44,784 nt of DNA from Bacteroidales bacterium (lineage in GTDB: Bacteria > Bacteroidota > Bacteroidia > Bacteroidales > UBA932), in contig JAQXOE010000053.1 in assembly GCA_029098505.1 (NCBI GenBank), positions 1 to 44,784 of the forward strand, in the 5' to 3' direction. The translations under genes and the position numbers were made by a program. Within the stretch, counting starts at the first letter, position 1. Every line of letters begins with the position of its first letter. The notes beneath the pieces are model-generated. The model was given only the letters and a program-made list of their open reading frames with translations. It did not search any database and had not been told where the DNA came from. Of this stretch, positions 15,389-24,522 are shown in pieces.

Positions 15389-17671
15389 ATGAAGCATTTC
15401 AGATTGTTCCTTCTTTTGACTTGCCTTCCCTTCTTGCTGAATTCCTGCGGGGAAAATCCTTCTTCTGGAGATGATACTCCTGCCTCATTGTCACTTAATC
15501 CGGCAGAACTGGTGTTCAGCTCCGATGTTTCCACGCAGACCATTAATGTGGAGTCGAATGCGAAATGGTATCTGGATGCTTCCGAAATGTGGTGTCAGAC
15601 CTCTGTCACCTCGGGCAGCGGCAACGGCAGTGTGAATGTTACCGTATCCGCGAACACCCTCAAGGAAGCCAGAACGGCTACCATCACCTTTACCTCCCCG
15701 GGAACTGAAAAGCAGGTGGTGAAGGTTACCCAGAACGCTACTCAGTCTCAGGAGATGGAACTTGATCCTGATCCTTGGGACGGAAAGAAAAGAGCGGATA
15801 TTTCCTACCAGCTTCTAATTTACTCCTTTGCCGATTCAAATGCTGACGGTATAGGTGATTTCCAGGGTATCAGGTCGAAGCTGGATTATCTGGACGAGCT
15901 CGGCGTATCCGCCATCTGGCTCAGTCCAGCCCACCCTGCGAGCTCATATCACGGCTACGATGTTCTTGATTATGAGGCTCTTAACCCTAAATATGGAACA
16001 GAAGAAGACTTTAAGGCCCTGATAGATGATGCCCACGCGCACGGCATAAAAATCTATATGGACTACGTCATCAATCATACAAGTGTAAACCATCCTTGGT
16101 TCAAGGACGCCATTTCAAGTCCGGACAGCGAGCACCGCGATTGGTATGTACTCTCTGAAGACCCGGCAGCCGACATTGCCGCAGGCAGGATTCCTATGAT
16201 TGCTACTGAAGGCAAGAACGGCTACGACTCGAATCAATGGTATTCGGCAGTCGCCGGCGGCTCGAAAGAGATGAAGGTCAAGTTCACCCTTAAGTGCTCC
16301 TCATCCGGCACCCCTCAAACTCTGAAAATCGAGGAAGTCGATGAGATTGCCAACAACGGCAGCGCCAGCAGTGGCAAGTACCTCTGGTGGGGCGATCCGG
16401 GAAAGGCCACTGAATTCTATTCCGAAGGCAATGGCATCTACACCCTCTCATTGAGCCTGAACTCTCCTTGGGGAGTGCTTGTGCGTACCTCGAAGACCAC
16501 TTGGGACAATGGCACCAAGTTCGGAGCCCCTTCCAATGCGCATCAGCTCGAATGGGGTAAGGAACTCACCCTCTCCAGCAGCGATGCCAATGACATACTC
16601 CTCCCGGGTATGAAGGGCCTCTACTACCATTCTCACTTCTGGACAGGGGCTTTCGCCGACCTCAATTACGGTTCTGCGGACAAGTGTGGGCAGAGTCCGG
16701 CATTCGAGGCAATAGTGAAGGCTGCAGAGAAGTGGATTGACCTCGGAGTGGACGGTTTCCGCCTCGATGGGGCTAAGCACGTTTACCACAATGCCTCTTC
16801 GGACGAGAATCCAACTTTCTGGAACAGTTTCTATACCACCCTGAACAGTTATTACCGCAAGTCCCATTCCGGTGACCTGTATATGGTCGGAGAGGTTTAC
16901 GACGACTATCAGGCTGCAGCGCCTTACTACAAGGGCTTCCCGGCCCTCTTCGAGTTTGCCTTCTGGTACCGCCTGCAGTGGGCTATCCAGAACTCTACAG
17001 GCTGCTACTTCGCCAAGGATATCATTTCATATCAGGATATTTACAAGAGCTACAGGGCTGATTATCACGAGGCTACAAAGCTCTCCAACCACGACGAGGA
17101 CCGCACCGGTTCTACCCTCAATGCAAATGCGGATATGATGAAGATGGCCGGAGCCGTGCTCCTGACCTCAGGTGGCGAGCCATATATCTATTACGGAGAG
17201 GAGCTCGGCTACCTTGGAGTCAAGGACAGCGGTGACGAGAATGTCCGTACCCCTATGAAGTGGGGAGACAGCTACACCACGAACTTCATAAAGCAATATA
17301 ATTCCGGTCAGGACAAGGTCAAAAGTGTCAAGGACCAGGAGGCGGATCAGAACTCGATGCTCAGCGTTTACAGGAATTTCGCCCAGCTCAGGAATACCTA
17401 TCCAGCATTGGCGGAAGGAAAAATGTCAGCCCATCCGCTTTATAACGACAGCAACAGCCAGTACAAGCAGGTCGCTTGCTGGTATATGAGCGATGCTTCG
17501 CAGAAGATGCTCGTTGTACACAATATCTCCTCCAAGGCTGTTACTCTCAATTTCAGCGACCCTATAGACAAGGCTGTCGCGTCTATGGGTGAGGTTTCCG
17601 GAAGCCTTGTCAATTCGAATTTCAGTCTCCGCCTCGGAGGCTGGTCATCAGCAGTATTGCTTCTCAAATAA
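15389..17671 (+). CDS. susG: SusG-like outer membrane alpha-amylase, GH13 with BACON and inserted CBM58-like region
   Basis: A 760-residue lipoprotein that cuts starch at the cell surface. The ATG at 15389 gives the signal MKHFRLFLLLTCLPFLLNSC (Cys20), followed by GENPSSGDD, acidic as in surface-exported lipoproteins. Residues 32-110 form a BACON domain (LSLNPAELVFSSD to VVKVTQN). The GH13 barrel starts near residue 125 and has nucleophile Asp460 (GVDGFRLDGAKH), acid/base Glu502 (MVGEVYDD) and Asp569 (LSNHDEDR). An insertion at about residues 285-400, between the HTS and the catalytic strands, with WWGDPGKATEFY, sits where SusG carries CBM58. B. thetaiotaomicron SusG lacks a BACON domain, so the N-terminus is an addition. 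It begins a tight cluster with the GH53, GH13 and GH97 genes. Confidence 0.93.
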   Translation: MKHFRLFLLLTCLPFLLNSCGENPSSGDDTPASLSLNPAELVFSSDVSTQTINVESNAKWYLDASEMWCQTSVTSGSGNGSVNVTVSANTLKEARTATITFTSPGTEKQVVKVTQNATQSQEMELDPDPWDGKKRADISYQLLIYSFADSNADGIGDFQGIRSKLDYLDELGVSAIWLSPAHPASSYHGYDVLDYEALNPKYGTEEDFKALIDDAHAHGIKIYMDYVINHTSVNHPWFKDAISSPDSEHRDWYVLSEDPAADIAAGRIPMIATEGKNGYDSNQWYSAVAGGSKEMKVKFTLKCSSSGTPQTLKIEEVDEIANNGSASSGKYLWWGDPGKATEFYSEGNGIYTLSLSLNSPWGVLVRTSKTTWDNGTKFGAPSNAHQLEWGKELTLSSSDANDILLPGMKGLYYHSHFWTGAFADLNYGSADKCGQSPAFEAIVKAAEKWIDLGVDGFRLDGAKHVYHNASSDENPTFWNSFYTTLNSYYRKSHSGDLYMVGEVYDDYQAAAPYYKGFPALFEFAFWYRLQWAIQNSTGCYFAKDIISYQDIYKSYRADYHEATKLSNHDEDRTGSTLNANADMMKMAGAVLLTSGGEPYIYYGEELGYLGVKDSGDENVRTPMKWGDSYTTNFIKQYNSGQDKVKSVKDQEADQNSMLSVYRNFAQLRNTYPALAEGKMSAHPLYNDSNSQYKQVACWYMSDASQKMLVVHNISSKAVTLNFSDPIDKAVASMGEVSGSLVNSNFSLRLGGWSSAVLLLK

Positions 17672-18723
17672 TGAAAGAAATGAAACTATTATTTGCAATG
17701 GCAATGTTCTCAGCCCTTCTGTTTTCCTGCAACGGCAAAGGTCCCGAGACTGTGCCGCCTGAACCGGAAGTGCAGGAGAATTTCTTCGCCAAGGGCGCAG
17801 ACATCAGTTGGGTGACGGAAATGGAAAGCAAAGGCTACCGCTTCCAAACTGCCGATGGGCGCGAAATGGAGTGCACAGCCTTGATGAAGTCCCTGGGTAT
17901 GAATTCGATACGCCTTCGCGTCTGGGTTAATCCCAAGGATAGCTGGTGCAATGCCGCTGATGTGCTGGAAAAGGCCAGACGCGCTTCGCAACAGGGAATG
18001 AAGCTGATGATAGACTTCCACTATTCCGACTCCTGGGCAGACCCGGGCCAGCAGAACATACCGGCAGCCTGGAAGTCAATGAACACGGCAGCCCTGGTTT
18101 CCGCCGTTGCCGACCATACCAGGGAGGTCCTTCAGCTCTTGAAGGACAACGGTATAGACGTGGAATGGGTGCAGGTGGGAAATGAGACCAATACGGGTAT
18201 GCTCTGGGAGGCCGGCAGGGTCAGCAACTCCAACAAGGGCAGTGACTTCATCAGGATGGTCAATTCGGGATATGATGCCGTGAAAGCAGTATATCCTGAG
18301 GCCAAGGTGCTCCTGCACCACTCGAACGCACACGATCTCCCAGCCAACCAGTGGTTCTTCGACCTTATGAAGGCCGGTGGGGCCAAGTACGATATGATAG
18401 GCCTTTCGCTCTATCCTTCCTATTGGTCGGGCAATGCCTATCCGGACTGGAGGCCTTCGACCCAGCAGGCCGTGGCCAATTTCTCTGCGCTCCACGAGCG
18501 TTATTCCAAGGATGTGATGCTGGTCGAGTTCGGAATGCCTGCATCGCAGCCGGAAAAGGCCGCGGAAGCATTGACATACATCTTCAATGGAGTTGAGGGC
18601 AAGGATTGGTTCAAGGGCATTTTCTGGTGGGAGCCTGAGTCGGAGCATTCCCGAAATCAGTATGATTACGGCGCCTTCGAAAACGGAAAGCCTACATCCG
18701 CGCTTGCTCCGTTCAAGTCTTGA
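17671..18723 (+). CDS. Arabinogalactan endo-beta-1,4-galactanase, GH53 lipoprotein
   Basis: A 350-residue lipoprotein (MKEMKLLFAMAMFSALLFSC, Cys20). The GH53 barrel opens with KGADISWVTEME and continues with SIRLRVWVNPKDSW, DFHYSDSWADPGQQ, VQVGNETNTGMLW (acid/base Glu172), GLSLYPSYW and VMLVEFGMP (nucleophile Glu286), closing with FWWEPES. The family cleaves beta-1,4-galactan of pectin type I arabinogalactan; no other activity is established to my knowledge. Its start overlaps the stop of the SusG-like gene by one base (TAATG), so it is co-translated with a starch enzyme, which is unexpected. The downstream SusA-like gene follows after 28 nt. Either this locus handles mixed plant material or the enzyme has a different substrate. 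Confidence 0.93.
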   Translation: MKEMKLLFAMAMFSALLFSCNGKGPETVPPEPEVQENFFAKGADISWVTEMESKGYRFQTADGREMECTALMKSLGMNSIRLRVWVNPKDSWCNAADVLEKARRASQQGMKLMIDFHYSDSWADPGQQNIPAAWKSMNTAALVSAVADHTREVLQLLKDNGIDVEWVQVGNETNTGMLWEAGRVSNSNKGSDFIRMVNSGYDAVKAVYPEAKVLLHHSNAHDLPANQWFFDLMKAGGAKYDMIGLSLYPSYWSGNAYPDWRPSTQQAVANFSALHERYSKDVMLVEFGMPASQPEKAAEALTYIFNGVEGKDWFKGIFWWEPESEHSRNQYDYGAFENGKPTSALAPFKS

Positions 18724-18751
18724 TAATTGAGCGATAAACGATTGATATACA

Positions 18752-20722
18752 ATGAAACACAGAAACTATTTCATTCTTCCAATCTTCGCGGGCATCATAT
18801 TAAGTGCATGTTCAAGGACTTCCTCGATGGAGCTTTCAGCCATTCCAGAAGCGAGCGAAGAAGAAATCAGCAGAATAGAGCCACTCAACTGGTGGGTGGG
18901 AATGAAGACCCCTCTGCAGCTTCTCGTGCAGGGCGAGGGCATAGGCGCTTTCGACCGTGTCAGCATTGAAGGCGGCAAGGGTATCAAGGTCAAGGCCGTG
19001 AGCAAGGCAGAGAGTCCGAACTATCTTTTCATAGACATAGAAGTCGCTGCCAATGCTGAAGCAGGGGAGTACCAGCTCGTCTTCTCGAACGGAACTTCTT
19101 CATTCAGACATCCTTATGAATTTGCGCAGAGACGCGGGGGCTCGGCTGAACGCAAGAGTTTCACCACTGCGGACCTGATTTATCTGATTATGCCCGACCG
19201 TTTCGCCAATGGAGACAGTTCCAATGACAATACCGACAATACTGACGACAAGGCTGCCCGTGACGAGTTCTTCGGAAGGCACGGCGGCGACATCAAGGGT
19301 ATTGCCGACCATCTTGATTATCTTGCGGATCTCGGTGTCACCGCAATCTGGAACACCCCTCTGCTTGAGGACAATGAGCCTGTAAGCTCATACCACGGCT
19401 ATGCCTGCACCGACTATTATCATATCGACAGCCGCTTCGGCAGCAATGAGGATTATCGCGACCTGATTGCGGCCTGTCACGGAAAAGGCATCAAGATGAT
19501 TATGGACATAGTCACCAACCATTGTGGCGACAGGCATTGGTGGATGTCTGACCTTCCTTTCGAGGATTGGGTGCACCAATGGCCGGAATATACCCATTCA
19601 AATTGCGCTTTTTCGATGCAGAATGACCCTTATGCAGCCGAATACGACAAGGAAAATATGATAGGAGGCTGGTTTGACACATCTATGGTGGATATGAACC
19701 TTGACAATCCTTATCTTCTCCAATACTTCAAGCAGTGGGCGATTTGGTGGATTGAATGGGCAGACCTTGACGGTCTTCGCGTCGATACTTATCCGTACAA
19801 TGAAAAACTGCCTATGGCACAGTGGTGCAAGGCGGTTCGCGAAGAGTTCCCGAACATCAATATCGTCGGTGAGGTATGGAGCAACAACGTTCCTCAGCTC
19901 GCATATTGGCAGAGCGGCAATCCGAACTGGGACGGCTTCGACAGCCAATTGCCCTCAATAATGAATTTCCCTCTTCAAAGTGCTATGTGCAAGGCTCTCA
20001 GCTATGATGGCGAGGTCAATTGGGATGAGGGTATGGTCGGAGTCTATGATGCAGTCGCCAATGACCAGTATTATCACGACATCTCGAATATGATGATCTT
20101 CACCGCTAATCACGATACGGAGCGTCTCGCCGATGTGGTTGGCGCCGATCCGGGACGTCAGAAAATCGCCCTTGCCCTCGTCGGAACCTTGAACGGCATT
20201 CCTCAGATTTTCGCCGGAGACGAACAGATGTTCACTTCAGCCGACCTCTCTCAGGGCCATGGCGGTCTCCGCGTGGATTTCCCTGGCGGATGGGAGGGTG
20301 ATGCCGTGGATCTTTTCACCAGGGAGGGCCGTCTCGCAGATGACAGACATTTCGATGGCAGCAAGATGACGGCAGGAGTGCGCGAAGATGTATTCAGCTT
20401 CGCCAAGACTCTCTTCAATTGGCGCAAGGGCTCCCTGGCCGTGCAGAATGGCAATACCATTCATTTCCTGCGTCGTGACAATACCTATGCGTATTTCCGT
20501 TACACCGAAAACGAGACCGTTTTCGTGTTCATCAACAACAGCGGCAAGGCTGTAACTCTTCCTTGGGAAGATTATGCTGAGTTCACCAGGGCTGGAGCAG
20601 TGCGCAGGGGTGCCTCTTCGCCTGAACTTAAGGTCGGTACAGACATTATCGGTGGCGGAAGCATTGATTGCTCCGGCGTCACCGTTATGCCTCATACACC
20701 ATTGATAGTAGAGTTCAAATAA
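18752..20722 (+). CDS. susA: SusA-like neopullulanase/cyclomaltodextrinase, GH13 lipoprotein
   Basis: A 656-residue enzyme that hydrolyses imported maltooligosaccharides and pullulan-type chains. The signal MKHRNYFILPIFAGIILSAC has a clear lipobox (LSAC, Cys20), with few acidic residues after it, so the protein probably faces the periplasm. Residues 40-125 are an N-terminal Ig-like cyclomaltodextrinase domain (INPLNWWVGMK-type start, here IEPLNWWVGMK). The GH13 barrel has the NDNTDNTDDKAARDEFFGRHGGD calcium-site region in two parts, YHGYACTDYYHID, nucleophile Asp345 (LDGLRVDTYPY), acid/base Glu374 (IVGEVW) and Asp455 (TANHDTERL). It is followed 7 nt later by the GH97 gene. B. thetaiotaomicron SusA is soluble periplasmic, as I recall; membrane anchoring here is a difference. 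Confidence 0.93.
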   Translation: MKHRNYFILPIFAGIILSACSRTSSMELSAIPEASEEEISRIEPLNWWVGMKTPLQLLVQGEGIGAFDRVSIEGGKGIKVKAVSKAESPNYLFIDIEVAANAEAGEYQLVFSNGTSSFRHPYEFAQRRGGSAERKSFTTADLIYLIMPDRFANGDSSNDNTDNTDDKAARDEFFGRHGGDIKGIADHLDYLADLGVTAIWNTPLLEDNEPVSSYHGYACTDYYHIDSRFGSNEDYRDLIAACHGKGIKMIMDIVTNHCGDRHWWMSDLPFEDWVHQWPEYTHSNCAFSMQNDPYAAEYDKENMIGGWFDTSMVDMNLDNPYLLQYFKQWAIWWIEWADLDGLRVDTYPYNEKLPMAQWCKAVREEFPNINIVGEVWSNNVPQLAYWQSGNPNWDGFDSQLPSIMNFPLQSAMCKALSYDGEVNWDEGMVGVYDAVANDQYYHDISNMMIFTANHDTERLADVVGADPGRQKIALALVGTLNGIPQIFAGDEQMFTSADLSQGHGGLRVDFPGGWEGDAVDLFTREGRLADDRHFDGSKMTAGVREDVFSFAKTLFNWRKGSLAVQNGNTIHFLRRDNTYAYFRYTENETVFVFINNSGKAVTLPWEDYAEFTRAGAVRRGASSPELKVGTDIIGGGSIDCSGVTVMPHTPLIVEFK

Positions 20723-20729
20723 TCATACA

Positions 20730-22964
20730 ATGAAAAAGACATTATTAATATTGGCGTCAATTATGCTGTTGAGCGTTTCCTGCTCGCAGAATGCCGGCAC
20801 TCAGGCACAGGAGCCTCTTTTCACTATGGCCTCACCTGACGGCAATCTCACTATGGGCTTCTATATGACTCCTGAAGGAACCCCTCAATACTCCCTCGAC
20901 TTCCAGGGCAGGCCGGTCGTCCTGCCTTCATCCCTGGGATATGAGCTGCGCGGCAATCTGAAGGCGCAGAAGGTCGTGGTGGCTCCCGACAAGGTCACCA
21001 AGGAGGACAGGGACCCGTCATATATGTTCAATACCGGTTTCGAAGTTCTCTCGGTTGACAATGAGAGTGTTGACGAGACCTGGACTCCGGTATGGGGCGA
21101 GGAGAGCAGCATCAGGAACAACTACAATGAGATGACCGTGGAACTGGCACAGGGCGATAAGAGGCTCGTGCTCAGATTCCGTCTTTTTGATGACGGTCTC
21201 GGTTTCAGATATGAGTTCCCTGAGCAGCCTTCGCTTACTTATTTCGTTATCAAAGAAGAACTTACAGAGTTCAGGATGGCTGGTGACCATACTGCGTATT
21301 GGATTCCGGGAGACTTCGATACCCAGGAGTACCAGTACACCGAGTGCAGGCTCAGCGAAATCGCCGGCCGCTTCGAGGCAGCCCTCTGCCCGAATGACTC
21401 CCAGACCCCATTTTCTCCCAATGGGGTCCAGACTTCACTCCAGATGAAGAGCGATGACGGCCTTTATATCAATATCCACGAGGCCGCTCTGGAAAATTAC
21501 GGTGCAATGCATCTTCTCCTCGACCCCAAGACCTTGACTTTCACCTCATTCATTACCCCTGAGGCCAATGGCTGGAAGGGTTATATGCAGGCTCCGCGCA
21601 CCTCTCCTTGGAGAACCGTGCAGGTGACAGACGATGCCCGCAAGCAGCTCGCTTCCCGTATGGTGCTCAATCTCAATGAGCCTTGCGCCCTTGAGGACGT
21701 TTCCTGGATACATCCTGTTAAGTATATGGGTGTTTGGTGGGAGATGATTTCCGGAAAGAGCAGCTGGAGCTACACAGCAGATGCTCCTACCATTGACCTG
21801 GAGCATTTCGATTATGCTTCTTCGACCCCTCACGGCTATCACGGCGCTACCAATGAGAATGTGCGCCGCTATATTGACTTCGCTGCTGAGAACGGCTTCG
21901 ATGCGGTTTTGGTTGAGGGCTGGAATGTCGGCTGGGAGGACTGGGCAAATTGTAACAAGGACTATGTCTTCGATTTTGTAACTCCATATCCTGATTTCGA
22001 CATCAAGGCCTTGAACGACTATGCCCACAGCAAGGGTATCAGGCTGGTAATGCACCACGAGACCTCATCTTCAGTCAGAAACTATGAGCGTCATCTGGAG
22101 GAGGCCTACAGCCTGATGGAGAAATACGGTTATGACGCTGTCAAGAGCGGTTATGTGGGCGATATGGTCACTCCTGGAGACCACCATTACAGCCAGTGGA
22201 TGGTGAACCATTACCAGTATGCAGTCACCGAGGCAGCCAAGCATCATATTATGGTCAATGCCCACGAGGCGGTCCGTCCTACCGGTATGTGCAGGACTTA
22301 TCCTAACCTTATTGGCAATGAATCAGCCAGGGGAACTGAGTATCAGGCTTTTGGCGGAACTCAGCCTAACCATACGACCATACTCCAGTTCACCCGTCTG
22401 AACGGCGGTCCTATGGACTTTACTCCTGGTATTTTCGAAATGGATTTCTCAAAGTTCGTTCCCGGAAAGAATACCAAGGTGCTCGCCACCCTTGCCAACC
22501 AGCTTTCTCTCTATGTGACTATGTATTCGCCTCTGCAGATGGCAGCTGACTTCCCTGAGCACTATGCTGAGCATATGGACGCTTTCCAGTTCATCAAGGA
22601 TGTGGCCGTGGATTGGGAGGAGAGCCGTTATCTCGCTGCGGAACCGAACGATTATGTAGTAATCGCCCGCAAGCCTAAGCAGAGTACCCTGAGCGGTGCT
22701 GCAGCGGCCTTCAGCAAGGGTGAAGATACCTGGTTTGTTGGCGGAACCACCGATGAGCAGGCAAGGACAGTCGAGTTTGCCCTTGATTTCCTTACTCCCG
22801 GCAAGAGCTATACAGCCACCATTTACGCGGATGCTGCGGATGCTGATTATGAAACCAATCCTCAGGCGTATACCATAAGCAGCAGGAAGGTGACTTCACA
22901 GGATAGTCTCACTATGAATATGGCACGTGGCGGAGGCTTCGCGATTTCCTTGAAGGCTGATTGA
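20730..22964 (+). CDS. susB: SusB-like GH97 alpha-glucosidase
   Basis: A 744-residue exo-enzyme releasing glucose from maltooligosaccharides. It carries a lipoprotein-like signal (MKKTLLILASIMLLSVSC, Cys18) with no acidic residues right after it. The N-terminal beta-sandwich (about 30-290) is followed by the barrel (HPVKYMGVWWEM onward) and a C-terminal beta domain. The glutamates remembered from B. thetaiotaomicron SusB, 439, 508, 526 and 532, correspond by identical spacing to Glu444 (MHHETSSS), Glu513 (VNAHEAVRPTG), Glu531 (IGNESARG) and Glu537 (RGTEYQAF). This marks the inverting, calcium-dependent alpha-glucosidase branch rather than the retaining alpha-galactosidase branch. It is the last gene of the locus and is followed by a strong terminator. 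Confidence 0.95.
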   Translation: MKKTLLILASIMLLSVSCSQNAGTQAQEPLFTMASPDGNLTMGFYMTPEGTPQYSLDFQGRPVVLPSSLGYELRGNLKAQKVVVAPDKVTKEDRDPSYMFNTGFEVLSVDNESVDETWTPVWGEESSIRNNYNEMTVELAQGDKRLVLRFRLFDDGLGFRYEFPEQPSLTYFVIKEELTEFRMAGDHTAYWIPGDFDTQEYQYTECRLSEIAGRFEAALCPNDSQTPFSPNGVQTSLQMKSDDGLYINIHEAALENYGAMHLLLDPKTLTFTSFITPEANGWKGYMQAPRTSPWRTVQVTDDARKQLASRMVLNLNEPCALEDVSWIHPVKYMGVWWEMISGKSSWSYTADAPTIDLEHFDYASSTPHGYHGATNENVRRYIDFAAENGFDAVLVEGWNVGWEDWANCNKDYVFDFVTPYPDFDIKALNDYAHSKGIRLVMHHETSSSVRNYERHLEEAYSLMEKYGYDAVKSGYVGDMVTPGDHHYSQWMVNHYQYAVTEAAKHHIMVNAHEAVRPTGMCRTYPNLIGNESARGTEYQAFGGTQPNHTTILQFTRLNGGPMDFTPGIFEMDFSKFVPGKNTKVLATLANQLSLYVTMYSPLQMAADFPEHYAEHMDAFQFIKDVAVDWEESRYLAAEPNDYVVIARKPKQSTLSGAAAAFSKGEDTWFVGGTTDEQARTVEFALDFLTPGKSYTATIYADAADADYETNPQAYTISSRKVTSQDSLTMNMARGGGFAISLKAD

Positions 22965-23004
22965 TGTCCTTCAAGTACAGGAATTTCACTAAAACCTGGA
23001 TTAC

Positions 23005-23042
23005 AAAACGGCTGTCCGCCTTATTGGATGGCCGTTTTTATA
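23005..23042 (+). terminator. Terminator closing the Sus locus
   Basis: AAAACGGC at 23005-23012 pairs with GCCGTTTT at 23031-23038, and five more inner pairs with two wobbles extend the stem; a T-rich tail follows. It lies 40 nt after the GH97 stop. Confidence 0.85.
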
Positions 23043-23052
23043 CGTTTTAAGT

Positions 23053-23084
23053 TTTGGCCGCTAATCCAAAAAGGCGTACTTTTG
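23053..23084 (+). promoter_or_regulatory. Promoter in front of the truncated sulP gene
   Basis: TTTG (23053-23056), a 20-nt spacer and TACTTTTG (23077-23084) form a near-ideal Bacteroidetes promoter. Transcription would begin near 23090, exactly where the SulP reading frame homology begins. Confidence 0.75.
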
Positions 23085-23130
23085 CGGTCTTTTCCAGATA
23101 CTCTTCGGAGTTCTGAAAATCGGCAAATAT

Positions 23131-24447
23131 GTGCGCTACATCCCTTATCCTGTCCTCTCAGGATTTATGAGCGGTATAGGCGTCATTATCATATTGCAAC
23201 AAATCTATCCCATAGTCGGGCTCAAGGCTCCGGTGAAGGTGCTCGATATGCTCATCAACTATCCTTCCGCACTGGCAGGTGGTATCTCATTTACGGCATT
23301 GCTCCTCGGAATAGGCACTATACTCATTATCTGGCTGCTCCCGAAGCTCACCAAAACCGTTCCTGCGACTCTGGTGGCGCTGATTGCAATGACCGTTCTC
23401 TCGCTGTTCCTGAATCTCGACGACAGCCTCATCATCGGAACGATTCCTTCCGGCCTGCCTATGCCTTTCTTTGCGAAGAGCAATATTGATTTGGCGGGCA
23501 TTGATTGGGCCTCAGCGCTCAAGGCGGCCATTGCCCCCGGACTCACCCTTGCCTGCCTCGGCTCCATTGACACCCTGCTGACCTCTGTCGTTGCCGACAA
23601 TATCACGAAAACGAAGCACAATTCGAACAAGGAACTCATCGGTCAGGGTATTGGCAATGCCGTTGCGGGTCTCTTCTGCGGCATTTCTGGAGCCGGTGCG
23701 ACTATGAGAACCGTCGTTAACGTCAAGTCCGGTGGCCGCACCCAGCTCAGCGGTATGGTTCACGCCCTGCTTCTCCTCTCCATCCTGCTCGGCCTCGGTT
23801 CGCTCGTCAAGTTCGTTCCTCTCTCCGTCCTTGCAGGCATACTGATTACCGTAGGTGCCGGAATTATTGACCTGAGGGGTTTCAAGGACCTCCTGAAAGT
23901 GGACAGGAGCGACGCCTTCGTACTGGTAGCGGTTTTCCTGGTGACCGTCTTCCTTGACTTGCTGACTGCAGTGGCCATAGGTATGGTAGCGGCTTGCGTG
24001 CTCTTTATGAAGAATTTCGGAGATCTCATAGAGAAGAGTGAGGAACTTGACCATATCAAGGCTCAGGACAAGGAGTCTCCTTGGGACGACGATGCCCTTA
24101 TCCCCGAGTCCATTAGGGAAAGGGTTTGCATAATTCATCTTTCCGGTCCCCTGTTCTTCGGTTCAGTGACCAAGTTCAACGATATGATAGCGTCTGTGCC
24201 GGAGGAGTCTGATATAGTCATCATAAGGATGAAGAAGGTCGGCTACATCGACCAGTCCGGTCTTTATGCCATAGAATCAGCAGTACAGGACCTCCACGAA
24301 AAGAACAAAGAACTGTATTTCTCAATGGTGATGGGCCAGCCTATGATGAGTTTTAAATCCATCAATCTGGTACCGGGCATCGTTCCGGAAAACCACCTTT
24401 TTGAAACTTTTAAGGATTGTGCGGACTTCTTAAGCCATAAGATTTAA
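23131..24447 (+). CDS. N-terminally truncated SulP-family anion transporter with STAS domain
   Basis: SulP proteins are inner-membrane anion permeases with 12-14 membrane segments and a C-terminal STAS domain. The frame here stays open back to about 23065, and the conserved block QILFGVLKIGKYVRYIPYPV is readable from 23095, but no ATG precedes it; GTG at 23131 is the first usual start. Full-length homologues have roughly 115-130 residues before this block, with the first membrane helices, and these are missing. The rest is intact: membrane segments through about residue 310, and a STAS domain (about 325-438) with the nucleotide-binding-type loop YIDQSGLYAIES. There are no frameshifts or stops. 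Either it is a young pseudogene from a 5' deletion or it makes a shortened protein; loss of transport is likely. Confidence 0.75.
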   Translation: MRYIPYPVLSGFMSGIGVIIILQQIYPIVGLKAPVKVLDMLINYPSALAGGISFTALLLGIGTILIIWLLPKLTKTVPATLVALIAMTVLSLFLNLDDSLIIGTIPSGLPMPFFAKSNIDLAGIDWASALKAAIAPGLTLACLGSIDTLLTSVVADNITKTKHNSNKELIGQGIGNAVAGLFCGISGAGATMRTVVNVKSGGRTQLSGMVHALLLLSILLGLGSLVKFVPLSVLAGILITVGAGIIDLRGFKDLLKVDRSDAFVLVAVFLVTVFLDLLTAVAIGMVAACVLFMKNFGDLIEKSEELDHIKAQDKESPWDDDALIPESIRERVCIIHLSGPLFFGSVTKFNDMIASVPEESDIVIIRMKKVGYIDQSGLYAIESAVQDLHEKNKELYFSMVMGQPMMSFKSINLVPGIVPENHLFETFKDCADFLSHKI

Positions 24448-24486
24448 GAATAATCATTGTCAAATGAAGAATTTCCCGTTTTGAAA

Positions 24487-24516
24487 ATTGTCAATCCTGG
24501 TGATTTTCTACTTTTG
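24487..24516 (+). promoter_or_regulatory. Promoter upstream of the AraC-type regulator
   Basis: ATTG (24487-24490), an 18-nt gap and TACTTTTG (24509-24516) match the Bacteroidetes consensus. It predicts a leader of about 200 nt ahead of the regulator gene. Confidence 0.55.
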
Positions 24517-24522
24517 CCACTG

